Below are positions 56,342-64,000 of a stretch of 64,000 nucleotides of DNA, piece after piece. Numbering within the stretch: position 1 is the stretch's first letter; each line of letters begins with the position of its first letter. The notes below the pieces were generated by a model. It saw only the letters and a program-made list of their open reading frames with translations. It was not told where the DNA came from and made no database searches. This DNA is from an uncultured Eubacteriales bacterium. GTDB lineage: Bacteria > Bacillota > Clostridia > Oscillospirales > Acutalibacteraceae. The stretch lies in contig CASPLG010000002.1 in the NCBI GenBank assembly GCA_949422855.1, positions 1 through 64,000 of the forward strand, given 5' to 3'. The position numbers and the translations under genes were made by a program.

Positions 56342-58135
56342 GTGGCTCTTATTGGTATAGCCGGTAGAGAGCCGAAGGTTATGGCAGAGTATTTATCTCC
56401 CGGAGTCTATGTGGAAGAGTTTGATAACGGACCTACTCCTATGCAGGGAGTCGGGACAAGCACGGCAGGTTTTATTGGATTGGCAGAAAGAGGTCCCGTA
56501 GGCGGAGCTCCTGTTTTGGTAACCAGTCCATCGGATTTCACCCGTAAGTTTGGCGGGTACCTTCAGGCAAATGAGTTCGGAAAGTACAGATTCTTAGCCT
56601 ATGCAGTCCAGAACTTCTTTGCTAACGGCGGTTCAAGAGCATTTATTGCAAGAATAACGCCTCCTGACGCTGAAATAGCCAAGGGTATATACAAAAAAGG
56701 CAAAGAAGGTATAATTGACATTGAAGCTAAAAATCCCGGTGCGTGGGGCGACAATGTTGTAGTGACTTTCTCACCGTCAAGCGATAGCAGAACTCAAATT
56801 TTAGAGGCAATCGAAAAAGGCGTTTACAGACTCAAAAATGCCATGGGGTTTGACGTCGGCGATACAGTTGTCCTTGAGGGTACATCAGGCCACGTCCAAT
56901 ATAACAGGGTAAAAGCCGCAAGGGGAAATACCATTACATTCGTAAAAGCGTTTGAGGGAACGGTTGTAGATACAAACCTTGCTCCCAAAATAGTTTTGAA
57001 GACTTGCGAAATGGACGTAACCGTTGAATGCGACGGGGTAACTGAGAATTATGACGGGGTTTCATTTAATGTTTCATCACCGTCGTTCATAGAGAAAAGA
57101 ATGCTCAAATCAGATTTGGTTAACATCAAAGCCACTCCAACTAAGGAAGTACTTGCACCTATTGAAATCGTGAGGAGCGTATTCGGCGGTGAAAAGGATG
57201 TTGACGAAGTTAAGGCTATGCTCAAGGGCGGTCTTAATGGTTCGGCTGCCAGCGTGACAGATGCCGACTTTATAGGTAAGGACGGCGGTCCCGGAGCAAG
57301 AACCGGAATCCAAGCTTTTCTCGACAATACAGACGTAAGCATAATGGCGATACCGGGTATTGTCAGTCCGAATGTACAGCTTTCACTGGTTTCCCATTGT
57401 GAATCGGTGGCCAGCAGATTCGCTATCCTGGATATCCCAATGGAAAGCAAGAGCGTTTCGGACGTCTTGAAACACAGAGAGGCTTTTGACAGTGATTACT
57501 GTGCCCTTTATCATCCGTGGATTAAAGTATTTGATCCTCTTGATAAAAAAGATGTCTTTATTCCACCGTCAGGCTCAGTTGCGGGCGTATTTGCAAGGAG
57601 CGACAACTCAAGAGGAGTACACAAGGCTCCGGCAAACGAAGTAATCGCAAATTGTACAGGACTTTACGTCAATTACAGCGTCGGAGAACAGGATTTGCTC
57701 AACCCAAAGGGAGTAAATCTCATAAGGAAATTCCCGGGAGCAGGAATAAGAATTTGGGGTGCAAGAACCGCTTCTTCAAAGCCGCTCTGGAAATATGTAA
57801 ACGTAAGAAGACTGTTTATTTACCTCGAAGAATCAATCAAGAATAACACCAGTTGGATTGTCTTTGAGCCAAATGAAGCCGGTTTGTGGTCAAGAGTTAA
57901 AAGAACTGTTGAATTGTTCCTCGAAGGCGTTTGGAGAAGTGGTGCTCTTGTGGGCGGTTCGGTATCGGATGCATTCTTTGTTGATATCGGTCCGAATACC
58001 ATGACAAAAGACGATATCGACCAAGGGCGTTTGATTTGTGTCATAGGTGTTGCACCGGTTAAGCCGGCAGAGTTCGTAATATTCAGGATTACTCAGAACA
58101 CCGGCACAGGTTCAGGCTCAGGCGAAGAAGAATAA
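56342..58135 (+). CDS. Contractile tail sheath protein
   Basis: The 597 residues match contractile sheath proteins of phages and injection systems: EYLSPGVYVEEFDNGP near the N-terminus, FIGLAERGPV, an inserted variable middle, and KYVNVRRLFIYLEESIKNNTSW in the C-terminal core, ending with VIGVAPVKPAEFVIFRI. The sheath contracts to drive the tube. The start is GTG behind AAAGGAG; an internal ATG at codon 14 is an alternative. The end is a Gly/Ser/Glu tail. Confidence 0.92.
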   Translation: MALIGIAGREPKVMAEYLSPGVYVEEFDNGPTPMQGVGTSTAGFIGLAERGPVGGAPVLVTSPSDFTRKFGGYLQANEFGKYRFLAYAVQNFFANGGSRAFIARITPPDAEIAKGIYKKGKEGIIDIEAKNPGAWGDNVVVTFSPSSDSRTQILEAIEKGVYRLKNAMGFDVGDTVVLEGTSGHVQYNRVKAARGNTITFVKAFEGTVVDTNLAPKIVLKTCEMDVTVECDGVTENYDGVSFNVSSPSFIEKRMLKSDLVNIKATPTKEVLAPIEIVRSVFGGEKDVDEVKAMLKGGLNGSAASVTDADFIGKDGGPGARTGIQAFLDNTDVSIMAIPGIVSPNVQLSLVSHCESVASRFAILDIPMESKSVSDVLKHREAFDSDYCALYHPWIKVFDPLDKKDVFIPPSGSVAGVFARSDNSRGVHKAPANEVIANCTGLYVNYSVGEQDLLNPKGVNLIRKFPGAGIRIWGARTASSKPLWKYVNVRRLFIYLEESIKNNTSWIVFEPNEAGLWSRVKRTVELFLEGVWRSGALVGGSVSDAFFVDIGPNTMTKDDIDQGRLICVIGVAPVKPAEFVIFRITQNTGTGSGSGEEE

Positions 58136-58169
58136 TTGTAATTTTAACTAGAAAGGAGATTGATTACTT

Positions 58170-58685
58170 ATGGCAGCAGAAGGAATTCAGGATTTAGGAA
58201 CAGAAGTATTGACTACTGAAAGTGCCGCCGCCGGTGGACTTAGAAATCCAATAAGGGGATTTAGATTTACTTGTAACTTCCAAGGCTTGGGAACAACTTC
58301 CTTTAAAACCGTAGAAGGATTCTCATCAGAAGTTGCAAACACAGAATACAGAGAGGGCGGATTCGGACGTCTTACCGTAAGGAAATTACCGGGACTCGTC
58401 ACCTATAACGAACTTACCCTTACAAAAGGACTTTATTCCAATCCTCTGCTTTATAACTTCTTCCAGAACTATCTTGAGGGAGGAACATTTGCCCCGGTAA
58501 ATGCTACCATTACGGTGTTCGACAACGCAGGAGAAGCTACAGCAAGCTGGCAAGTAATAAATGCTTGGCCAAGCAGATATGAGTCTGCGGGACTTGATGC
58601 AACTAACTCCGATGTTCTTATAGAGACCTTAGCACTGCAGCACGAGGGCATCACTAGAGATGCTACCCCGGTAACCGCAGGCTAA
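58170..58685 (+). CDS. Tail tube protein (gp19-like)
   Basis: A 171-residue T4 gp19-type tube subunit. It has the typical beta-barrel blocks RFTCNFQGLGTTSFKTVEGF, EYREGG and TLTKGLYSNPLLYNFF, and ends LQHEGITRD. It stacks into the inner tube pushed by the sheath. The site GAAAGGAG precedes it; it lies 34 bases after the sheath gene. Confidence 0.9.
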   Translation: MAAEGIQDLGTEVLTTESAAAGGLRNPIRGFRFTCNFQGLGTTSFKTVEGFSSEVANTEYREGGFGRLTVRKLPGLVTYNELTLTKGLYSNPLLYNFFQNYLEGGTFAPVNATITVFDNAGEATASWQVINAWPSRYESAGLDATNSDVLIETLALQHEGITRDATPVTAG

Positions 58686-58711
58686 TTGAGAATGTTTTAT
58701 ATTTATATTTC

Positions 58712-58737
58712 TGTCACCGCCCTTTTTTAGGGGCGGC
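58712..58737 (+). terminator. Stem-loop after the tube gene, weak terminator or processing site
   Basis: CCGCCC and GGGCGG pair around a T-rich loop, but no T tract follows, so it may only attenuate transcription or protect the tube mRNA. Confidence 0.35.
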
Positions 58738-58814
58738 ATGATAGATATTAATAGACAAATAACAATGCAAACCTTAGATTAATTTTATTTTTGGAAAGTG
58801 AGTAGTGATGTGAG

Positions 58815-59186
58815 ATGGCGTCTTTTGAAACAGAAGTAAGTTTTGAATTACCAAAAGGATATGTGGATAAAAACGGAGAGGTTCATAAGTTGGGAGTAAT
58901 GAGGCTTGCGACCGCTGCGGATGAAATAGTACCTCTCAATGACCCAAGAGTGAAAATGAATGCCGGATATTTAAGCGTTCTTTTGCTTGAAAGAGTTATT
59001 GTAAAACTCGGTAATCTGCCTAAGGTAAGCGTAAATGTAATTGAAAACTTATTTACTGCCGATATGGCGTATTTACAAGATTTATACCAGAAAATAAATG
59101 CAGCTCAACCTCAAGCTGCACATGTTATCTGTCCGAATTGTTCGCATAGATTTGAGGTGAGCCTGCCTTTTTTCGGGGAAGCCTAA
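58815..59186 (+). CDS. Tail assembly protein with zinc ribbon
   Basis: A 123-residue protein. The first 90 residues have the pattern of phage T4-type tail assembly or chaperone proteins in injection systems (FELPKGYVDKNGEVH, MRLATAADE, YLSVLLLERV). A CPNCSHRF motif near the end suggests a zinc ribbon half. The stop TAA lies at 59184. Its end overlaps another frame at a slippery heptamer, so a longer -1 product of about 187 residues is likely. Confidence 0.75.
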   Translation: MASFETEVSFELPKGYVDKNGEVHKLGVMRLATAADEIVPLNDPRVKMNAGYLSVLLLERVIVKLGNLPKVSVNVIENLFTADMAYLQDLYQKINAAQPQAAHVICPNCSHRFEVSLPFFGEA

Positions 59187-59207
59187 AAAGTTATCCCCAG
59201 GACGTCC
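59154..59207 (+). promoter_or_regulatory. Candidate -1 programmed frameshift site
   Basis: The heptamer T TTT TTC (59168-59174) lies in the zero frame of the assembly gene. A GAGGTGA Shine-Dalgarno-like sequence ends 7 bases upstream (59160), and GGGGA (59175) can pair with TCCCC (59194), followed by the palindrome GGACGTCC (59200-59207). These are the three elements of bacterial -1 frameshift signals such as dnaX. Confidence 0.6.
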
Positions 59208-59377
59208 TGTATGAGGAGATTTCTTTTTTGGCGTATTATTTCCACTGGCCCTATACAGAAATAATGAACCTTAGTCACAGAGAAAGAGTAAGGTTTTGTA
59301 ATGAAATATCAAATATCAATAAGAAAATGAATGATGAGCAAGCCGGACCTAAAAAGAAAAATATCTTTGATATATAG
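59156..59377 (+). CDS. DUF6760-like small protein in the -1 frame
   Basis: The frame opens after TGA 59153 and runs to TAG 59375. From SYPQDVLYEE through AYYFHWPYTEIMNLSHRERVRF it matches the small DUF6760-type protein seen after tail tube genes of injection systems. There is no standard start codon before TTG 59228, which lies inside the conserved block, so it is probably made by -1 frameshifting from the assembly gene rather than from its own start. Confidence 0.65.
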   Translation, partial: GEPAFFRGSLKSYPQDVLYEEISFLAYYFHWPYTEIMNLSHRERVRFCNEISNINKKMNDEQAGPKKKNIFDI

Positions 59378-59404
59378 TATTTTTCAGTCAAAGGGGGATG
59401 AGTT

Positions 59405-61348
59405 ATGGCCAATAGGTATACTAAAGATATAGTTTCCGGAGCAGATACATTATCGGCAGGCTTTAATTTTAAAGTTATCTTTAACCATGTAGTTACATTC
59501 GGGTTTCAATCGGTTTCCGGCATAAGAGTATCAAGACCTGTCGATTTTATCCCGGAAGGCGGGGTTAATGATCATCAGCTTATGGTTGGACAGCCGCAGC
59601 AAGATACCCCCGAGCTTACTTTTTCAAGAGGTCTTATATTAAAAGCATCTCAGATTGTAACCACGGCTGCAAAAGCTGCTGTGGCCCAGATTCCTGATAA
59701 CTCCGCACGAAAAGCTGCATTTATAGCACTAAATACCGTGGATCCACAGGAAATGCTCGAAAATGGCCCTGCTTACGGAGAGATAGAAGTATATTCAACT
59801 ACCGAAAAAGGGAAAAAAATCGGATTATATTCATTTTTTGCCATCGGAATAAAAGAGTGGAGTCTCTCCGATTTGAGCGGTACGGATAGCAGTGCTTTGA
59901 TAGAAAATTTTTCTGTTATGCACACAGGGCTTAGGAGACTTCCGCTCTCCCCTCCCTTGGGTCAATATTACTTCCATACGGAGAATAACAATTATAGCGA
60001 TGCCCAGGAGAGAACCCCGGTTGAAGGGAATCTTGCACAGAAAAATCAGGAAACTATAGAAGAAATGGCTAAAAGCAATAGAGCTGCCTCCAATGATGGA
60101 AGTGATAATAGTCTGATTGACGCGAACAAGGAAGTTGCCGAGCAAATGGCTAAATCCAAAGCTGAGAATGATAAAATTTCATCGGATATCAGCAATCAGT
60201 TACAGGATATGAAAGAGAAAATGGCTCAGGATTATTCCAACTATCAGGCAGATGTCGAAGAATATGAAGAAAACAGGAAGGAAGGACTGCAAAAGTCAGA
60301 GGAACTAAAAGAACATGCCCGTCAGAAAGCCGAAAAATATAAAAAATGGGCTGAAGATTTAACGGACAAGATAATAAAAGCTGAAGGCAGCAATCTTAAA
60401 AGCGTACAAAAAAGAGCAAAAGAGCTAAGTCAGATTGCTAGTCAAGCGTCCGAAATTGCACAGAAGTCTTTGAATGCACTCGCTATCAAATTGAGCGATT
60501 TCCGGGAAAAACAAAAACAAAAAGCTGAAGATTTAAAAGAAAAAGAAGCTGAAGTGGAAAAAGCTAAAAATGCTGCTATCCAGGCTAGCATCCTTGCAAG
60601 ACAAATGGCTGATTCAGTACGGGAAAATTCAAGAAAATTACAGTCGGGAGCTTGGGAAAAAATAAAAGAGCAAAATGAACAGGAAATTGCAAAAGTTCAA
60701 GGTCAATCCACCGTGTCCGACAAAGGCAAGGATAACAAACAATCTGAAGACTCGAATGAGCAAAATTCCCAAAATTCCAATGAATCTCAGAATAACTCTC
60801 CCGCCCAAAAAGAAAATCAAGCCTCTGGGCAATCAAATAAAGAAAATCCTCAAAACACTCAGGAATCTCAAAGTAAATCTTCAAACACCCAGGAATCTCA
60901 AAGTAAATCTTCAAACACCCAGGAATCTCAAAGTAAATCTTCACAGAGTAACAAATCCCAATCCGATAAATCAACAGATAATGAGAATTCTCAAAATAAA
61001 TCCTCCCAGCCCGATAACGACAGCAAAAATGAGCAGAAAAAAGCTAAATCCTGGGACGAGATAAAAGAACAAAATTTAAAAGAGATGCAAAAACTTCAGG
61101 ATGAATTTAATAAGCTGCGTCAGCAGGGCTCTGAGGATGCTCAGAAAAAAGCTGAGGAAGTAAAAGAGTTATTGGAGAAAAATCAGAAACAAGTAGAAGA
61201 AATTGAAAAAAAGAAACAAGAGTTCGAACAGAAGAGAGAAGAATTTAAAAAGATGTCTAAAAGTGTCTCGGACGATGCCGAAGAAACAAGTGCCGAAGCT
61301 GAAAATTCTGCAGATGAAGTGGATGCTATGATTGAAAATGCAGCGTAA
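59405..61348 (+). CDS. Second tube protein with long coiled-coil extension
   Basis: Residues 1-195 form a second gp19-like tube or tube-initiator domain (FKVIFNHVVTFGFQSVSGIRV, IGIKEWSLSDL, ALIENFSVMHTGLRR). Normally such proteins end near there. Here about 450 more residues follow: two long charged coiled coils (about 210-430 and 535-647) around a Ser/Gln/Asn-rich repeat block of NTQESQSKSS. The function of the extension is unknown; it could form a spike or fibre, or line the tube. Confidence 0.75.
   Translation: MANRYTKDIVSGADTLSAGFNFKVIFNHVVTFGFQSVSGIRVSRPVDFIPEGGVNDHQLMVGQPQQDTPELTFSRGLILKASQIVTTAAKAAVAQIPDNSARKAAFIALNTVDPQEMLENGPAYGEIEVYSTTEKGKKIGLYSFFAIGIKEWSLSDLSGTDSSALIENFSVMHTGLRRLPLSPPLGQYYFHTENNNYSDAQERTPVEGNLAQKNQETIEEMAKSNRAASNDGSDNSLIDANKEVAEQMAKSKAENDKISSDISNQLQDMKEKMAQDYSNYQADVEEYEENRKEGLQKSEELKEHARQKAEKYKKWAEDLTDKIIKAEGSNLKSVQKRAKELSQIASQASEIAQKSLNALAIKLSDFREKQKQKAEDLKEKEAEVEKAKNAAIQASILARQMADSVRENSRKLQSGAWEKIKEQNEQEIAKVQGQSTVSDKGKDNKQSEDSNEQNSQNSNESQNNSPAQKENQASGQSNKENPQNTQESQSKSSNTQESQSKSSNTQESQSKSSQSNKSQSDKSTDNENSQNKSSQPDNDSKNEQKKAKSWDEIKEQNLKEMQKLQDEFNKLRQQGSEDAQKKAEEVKELLEKNQKQVEEIEKKKQEFEQKREEFKKMSKSVSDDAEETSAEAENSADEVDAMIENAA
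60861..60942 (+). repeat. 30-bp tandem repeat inside the tube-extension gene
   Basis: The unit AGGAATCTCAAAGTAAATCT plus 10 bases occurs about 2.7 times at 60861, 60891 and 60921. It encodes a 10-residue Ser/Gln block and is in frame. Confidence 0.8.
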
Positions 61349-61387
61349 AATAAAGTTATATCGTAAAATAACGGGAGGGCATATAAG

Positions 61388-64000
61388 ATGGATAAGGACA
61401 TTAAAATAACTAAAGGCATTAAGTTAAGTACAATGTCTGTTACACATATGAGTTTAATGTCAAATAATACCACATTTTGCAGCCACTTTCTTAAAAAGCC
61501 TCCTATGGCTGTGTTTTCTGACAACCCCGAGCAAAATGATATCGGTAATCACTTAATTTATGACATATCCAAAAAAGCCGGCTTTGATCAGGAGATTTTG
61601 CAAAGTATAATAGATCTTCTGCTGCAGCTGCGTGCTTCTCAGAATGACCAGAATGTATTTGTACAAAATAATACCGTCGTAAGACAGCAAATCTTAAACC
61701 AGCTTAAAAATGAACTGCTGAACGTTCGTAATCATCTGAGCCCCGGTCAAGTCCAGAAATTAGAAGTCATTTCAAGCAACTCCTTTGATGAAAAAACATT
61801 AAATGATTTGCTGCGTTCTCTTTTGGAGGATTCAAAAAAAAAATTCGGGGCTGAGTCTTATGCGCAAAAAGGACCATTAATCAAAAACGTCCGCGATAAT
61901 GAAGGTTTAACTTCCAGAGTCTTTAGGACATATACAAAACTTACAAATGTAGAAAAAAAATATAGAGATGTAATAAACACCGTTTCCAATGCACAGACTT
62001 TGGAAAGGTCTGTTCAAGAGAAACGTCTTATTAATGTTATTAAGCCTTCTCAAGTCCAAGACTCTCAAGATGTGCCCCGTGATAAAAAAAATCTTGAAGT
62101 TACAAAGAATATACGGGAAATTCAGAACCTTACAAAACAAGCAAATGAAACTGTCCGCCGGAGCGAAAATATCAAGAGAATATACACAGAAAAAAGTCTG
62201 CTGAGCAAACAAACCGATGCAGTGAAAAACGTCTCTACCCAAACTGAATTTCACCGCCATCTGTATAGCAGAGATTTTAACTATCTTGTCGAGAAAAATG
62301 TAAAAGACAGATACGAAAAGTTAGTTGAAAGCTCTGAAAATAAAGCCCTCTCTACAAGGAAAATTAAAGAACTAAACCTTGTGAATCGCAGAGAAGCTAA
62401 ACAAACCCTCATAGATGAAACAAACCTCCTTTCTGAAGTTTCCGATATAGAAAAAAAAGTCTCGTTATTAAATAAACGTGTCAATAAAAATACTCGGCAA
62501 ACCCATGAGCTTAGAGAAAATATTATATCTAAAGAATCATTAAATCGTAATGTAACAAGCGTACACAATAGATATATCTCCAAAGAAAACCAAAAAGATG
62601 ATACCAAAAGATTAGTCTCAAGGGCTAATATCACTACTCGTGCCGTAAATAAATATAATAATATTACAGAAAATCAATCCGAAATAAAAAATATAGATAA
62701 AATTGTATCTTATGTTAATGACAGATACATTAAGAAAAATACCTTTCTCAGTCAGATAGATGCCCAGAATGTAATTCGCAGGCAGGCCCAAATAAAAAAC
62801 GAAGCAGTAAATAAATATAATATAAAAAATACCAACATTTTAGATGAGTTATCTTCAAGCAGACATGTAAATAAGATAAATTTAATTAATGAAAATGTAG
62901 AAAACAATATAAAATTTCACGAAATAGAAAATCAAATTAGCAGAATTAATAAAAGTATCGAGCAATCAGTGCCTCTAACTAAAATACGCAATAAGATACT
63001 TAAAGAATCCAATACCCTTGAGTATGTAAAAAGGGGTCCCAAAATTTATAATGATATAGAAATGCTCCATAATAAGTCGATTTTACAAGAATACGAAAAA
63101 CATGTAGAAAATAGGTTCTCCAATATCGACAGGATATTTAAAAAAGAATTTTCTATCAATAATGAAACTGAAAACAGAGAAAATTTGCTCGAACAAATAA
63201 ACCGTATAACACAGAAAAATCTTAAAACGGTAAATTTTAGAAATACTGTAAATAAAGTAAGAAATGCCGAGCTGCAAAATAAGCTCTTTAATAAGGTAAA
63301 TACCGATGAAGTAATTACTAACAATAAGAAAATATCTTCTGATGTGATATCTGTCTATTTAAAAAGACTAAACCTAATAAATAACGTAAACACAGAAAAT
63401 ATCTCCACTAAAGACGACATCTACAAGGAAACATTTAACAGGGTATTCAAAAAAGATGCCTTATCCGAAACTATACTAAGCGAAGAACGTTTTAAGGAAA
63501 TTATAAATAAAAATATACAGCATCAAAAAAATATTCTTATCAAAAAACCTCCCATGGTGAATTACAAAGATATAGAATTTGATGTTAGAGAGACCCTCAG
63601 CGAGATCGTCGATAAAAATTTGCAGACCATACAAACAAAAAGTGTGAAAAAATTTTTTACCGACCAAAAGAAAATTTCAAACATAAAAAATATAAATGAA
63701 AGCTTAGAATTGCCGCCACTAATATTGAGGGAAAACATAAAAAACATAGGGGATATCGAAAATATCATAACTCGAAAATTATCTTTTGTCTCCCCGCCTA
63801 AAATCAGCAGTTTAGATAGGTATACTTTTAATGAGAAGAATATCTACAGGGAAATTCAAGATATACCCCGCACCTATTTCAATAATATAACAGATAACTT
63901 TGAAGAAAAAGTCTTATTACAAAGGCAGCACAATATCTCCCCCGAAAATATCTACAGGGATATTCAAAGAAGCTCCGTTATTTATAAGAATCCGGTAAGT
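61388..64000 (+). CDS. Very long Asn/Lys-rich uncharacterised protein, incomplete at right edge
   Basis: Starting at ATG 61388 behind GGGAGGG, 871 codons stay open to the window edge, so the gene is partial. The first 60 residues look globular (HLIYDISKKAGFDQEILQSI). The rest is dominated by Asn, Lys, Ile and Glu, in irregular NKxxN or VNKYN-like repeats with likely helical or coiled-coil stretches. I recognise no domain. The place after the tube proteins fits a tape measure, a baseplate part or an effector, but this is only inferred. Confidence 0.65.
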   Translation, partial: MDKDIKITKGIKLSTMSVTHMSLMSNNTTFCSHFLKKPPMAVFSDNPEQNDIGNHLIYDISKKAGFDQEILQSIIDLLLQLRASQNDQNVFVQNNTVVRQQILNQLKNELLNVRNHLSPGQVQKLEVISSNSFDEKTLNDLLRSLLEDSKKKFGAESYAQKGPLIKNVRDNEGLTSRVFRTYTKLTNVEKKYRDVINTVSNAQTLERSVQEKRLINVIKPSQVQDSQDVPRDKKNLEVTKNIREIQNLTKQANETVRRSENIKRIYTEKSLLSKQTDAVKNVSTQTEFHRHLYSRDFNYLVEKNVKDRYEKLVESSENKALSTRKIKELNLVNRREAKQTLIDETNLLSEVSDIEKKVSLLNKRVNKNTRQTHELRENIISKESLNRNVTSVHNRYISKENQKDDTKRLVSRANITTRAVNKYNNITENQSEIKNIDKIVSYVNDRYIKKNTFLSQIDAQNVIRRQAQIKNEAVNKYNIKNTNILDELSSSRHVNKINLINENVENNIKFHEIENQISRINKSIEQSVPLTKIRNKILKESNTLEYVKRGPKIYNDIEMLHNKSILQEYEKHVENRFSNIDRIFKKEFSINNETENRENLLEQINRITQKNLKTVNFRNTVNKVRNAELQNKLFNKVNTDEVITNNKKISSDVISVYLKRLNLINNVNTENISTKDDIYKETFNRVFKKDALSETILSEERFKEIINKNIQHQKNILIKKPPMVNYKDIEFDVRETLSEIVDKNLQTIQTKSVKKFFTDQKKISNIKNINESLELPPLILRENIKNIGDIENIITRKLSFVSPPKISSLDRYTFNEKNIYREIQDIPRTYFNNITDNFEEKVLLQRQHNISPENIYRDIQRSSVIYKNPVS

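Noticed and set aside
60861..60942. CRISPR-like array
   Set aside because: The 30-bp units are directly adjacent with no spacers and lie in frame in a coding region; they are a coding tandem repeat.
61183..63768. Minus-strand hydrophobic frames opposite the giant ORF
   Set aside because: They are the antisense of an Asn/Lys/Glu-rich coding strand, which creates Phe/Leu/Ile-rich chance frames.
55279..64000. Complete prophage
   Set aside because: No integrase, capsid, terminase, portal or lysis gene is visible; only tail parts are present.

Overview
The window is low-GC DNA from a spore-forming Firmicute of the class Clostridia. The signs are spoIIR, an AbrB-type regulator, a DUF1540 protein, an FHA-FtsW/PBP pair, a PASTA kinase with its PP2C phosphatase, AGGAGG-type ribosome sites, and frequent TTG and GTG starts. 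I cannot name the genus. No tRNA, rRNA, CRISPR array, transposase or phage integrase is visible.

Layout. 0-6 kb: small unknown proteins, mtnN, a ydbS/ydbT pair of PH-domain membrane proteins (ydbS frameshifted), an orphan double-glycine-leader protein and a secreted protein. 6-8.4 kb: a response regulator, a soluble histidine kinase and a left-handed beta-helix acyltransferase. 8.3-14.4 kb (minus strand): uvrC, an HPr with a duplicated tail, trmD-rimM-khpA-rpsP-ffh, and acpP. 14.7-21 kb: an anti-sigma/anti-anti-sigma pair, spoIIR, abrB and the glycolytic genes gpmI-tpiA-pgk. 21-28 kb: an unknown split gene, DUF1540, a small exporter, an ABC transporter, and a PBP with its FtsW/RodA partner. 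28-37 kb (minus strand): a cell-surface polysaccharide cluster with Wzz-like, degenerate kinase, Wzy-like, GT4, GT2, CDP-ribitol synthesis (TarI/TarJ-like), LicD and a broken GT2. 37-49.6 kb: a lipoprotein, rpsT, arcC, a GLUG-motif secreted protein, degV, rlmN, a PP2C phosphatase with two Ser/Thr kinases, murA and walJ. 49.8-54 kb: a mirrored set of two flippase-like proteins and two GT2 enzymes.

From about 55.3 kb to the right edge lies the start of a contractile injection system (phage-tail-like) operon: an unknown charged protein, sheath, tube, a zinc-ribbon tail assembly protein, a small DUF6760-like protein, a second tube protein with an extension of roughly 450 residues, and an open reading frame of at least 871 codons that runs off the edge. 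No capsid, terminase or integrase is visible, which favours an injection system over a prophage, but the rest of the operon lies outside. The assembly gene and the DUF6760-like frame overlap at a T TTT TTC heptamer that has an upstream Shine-Dalgarno-like sequence and a downstream stem. This looks like programmed -1 frameshifting, as in the tail assembly chaperones of phages. It and the two odd proteins after it are the most novel part of the window.

Three genes look damaged: ydbS has a frameshift at a T5 run, a GT2 has lost its C-terminal frame, and an unknown gene is split by an in-frame TAG. Either there is mild gene decay, perhaps from a host-associated lifestyle, or there are scattered sequence errors.
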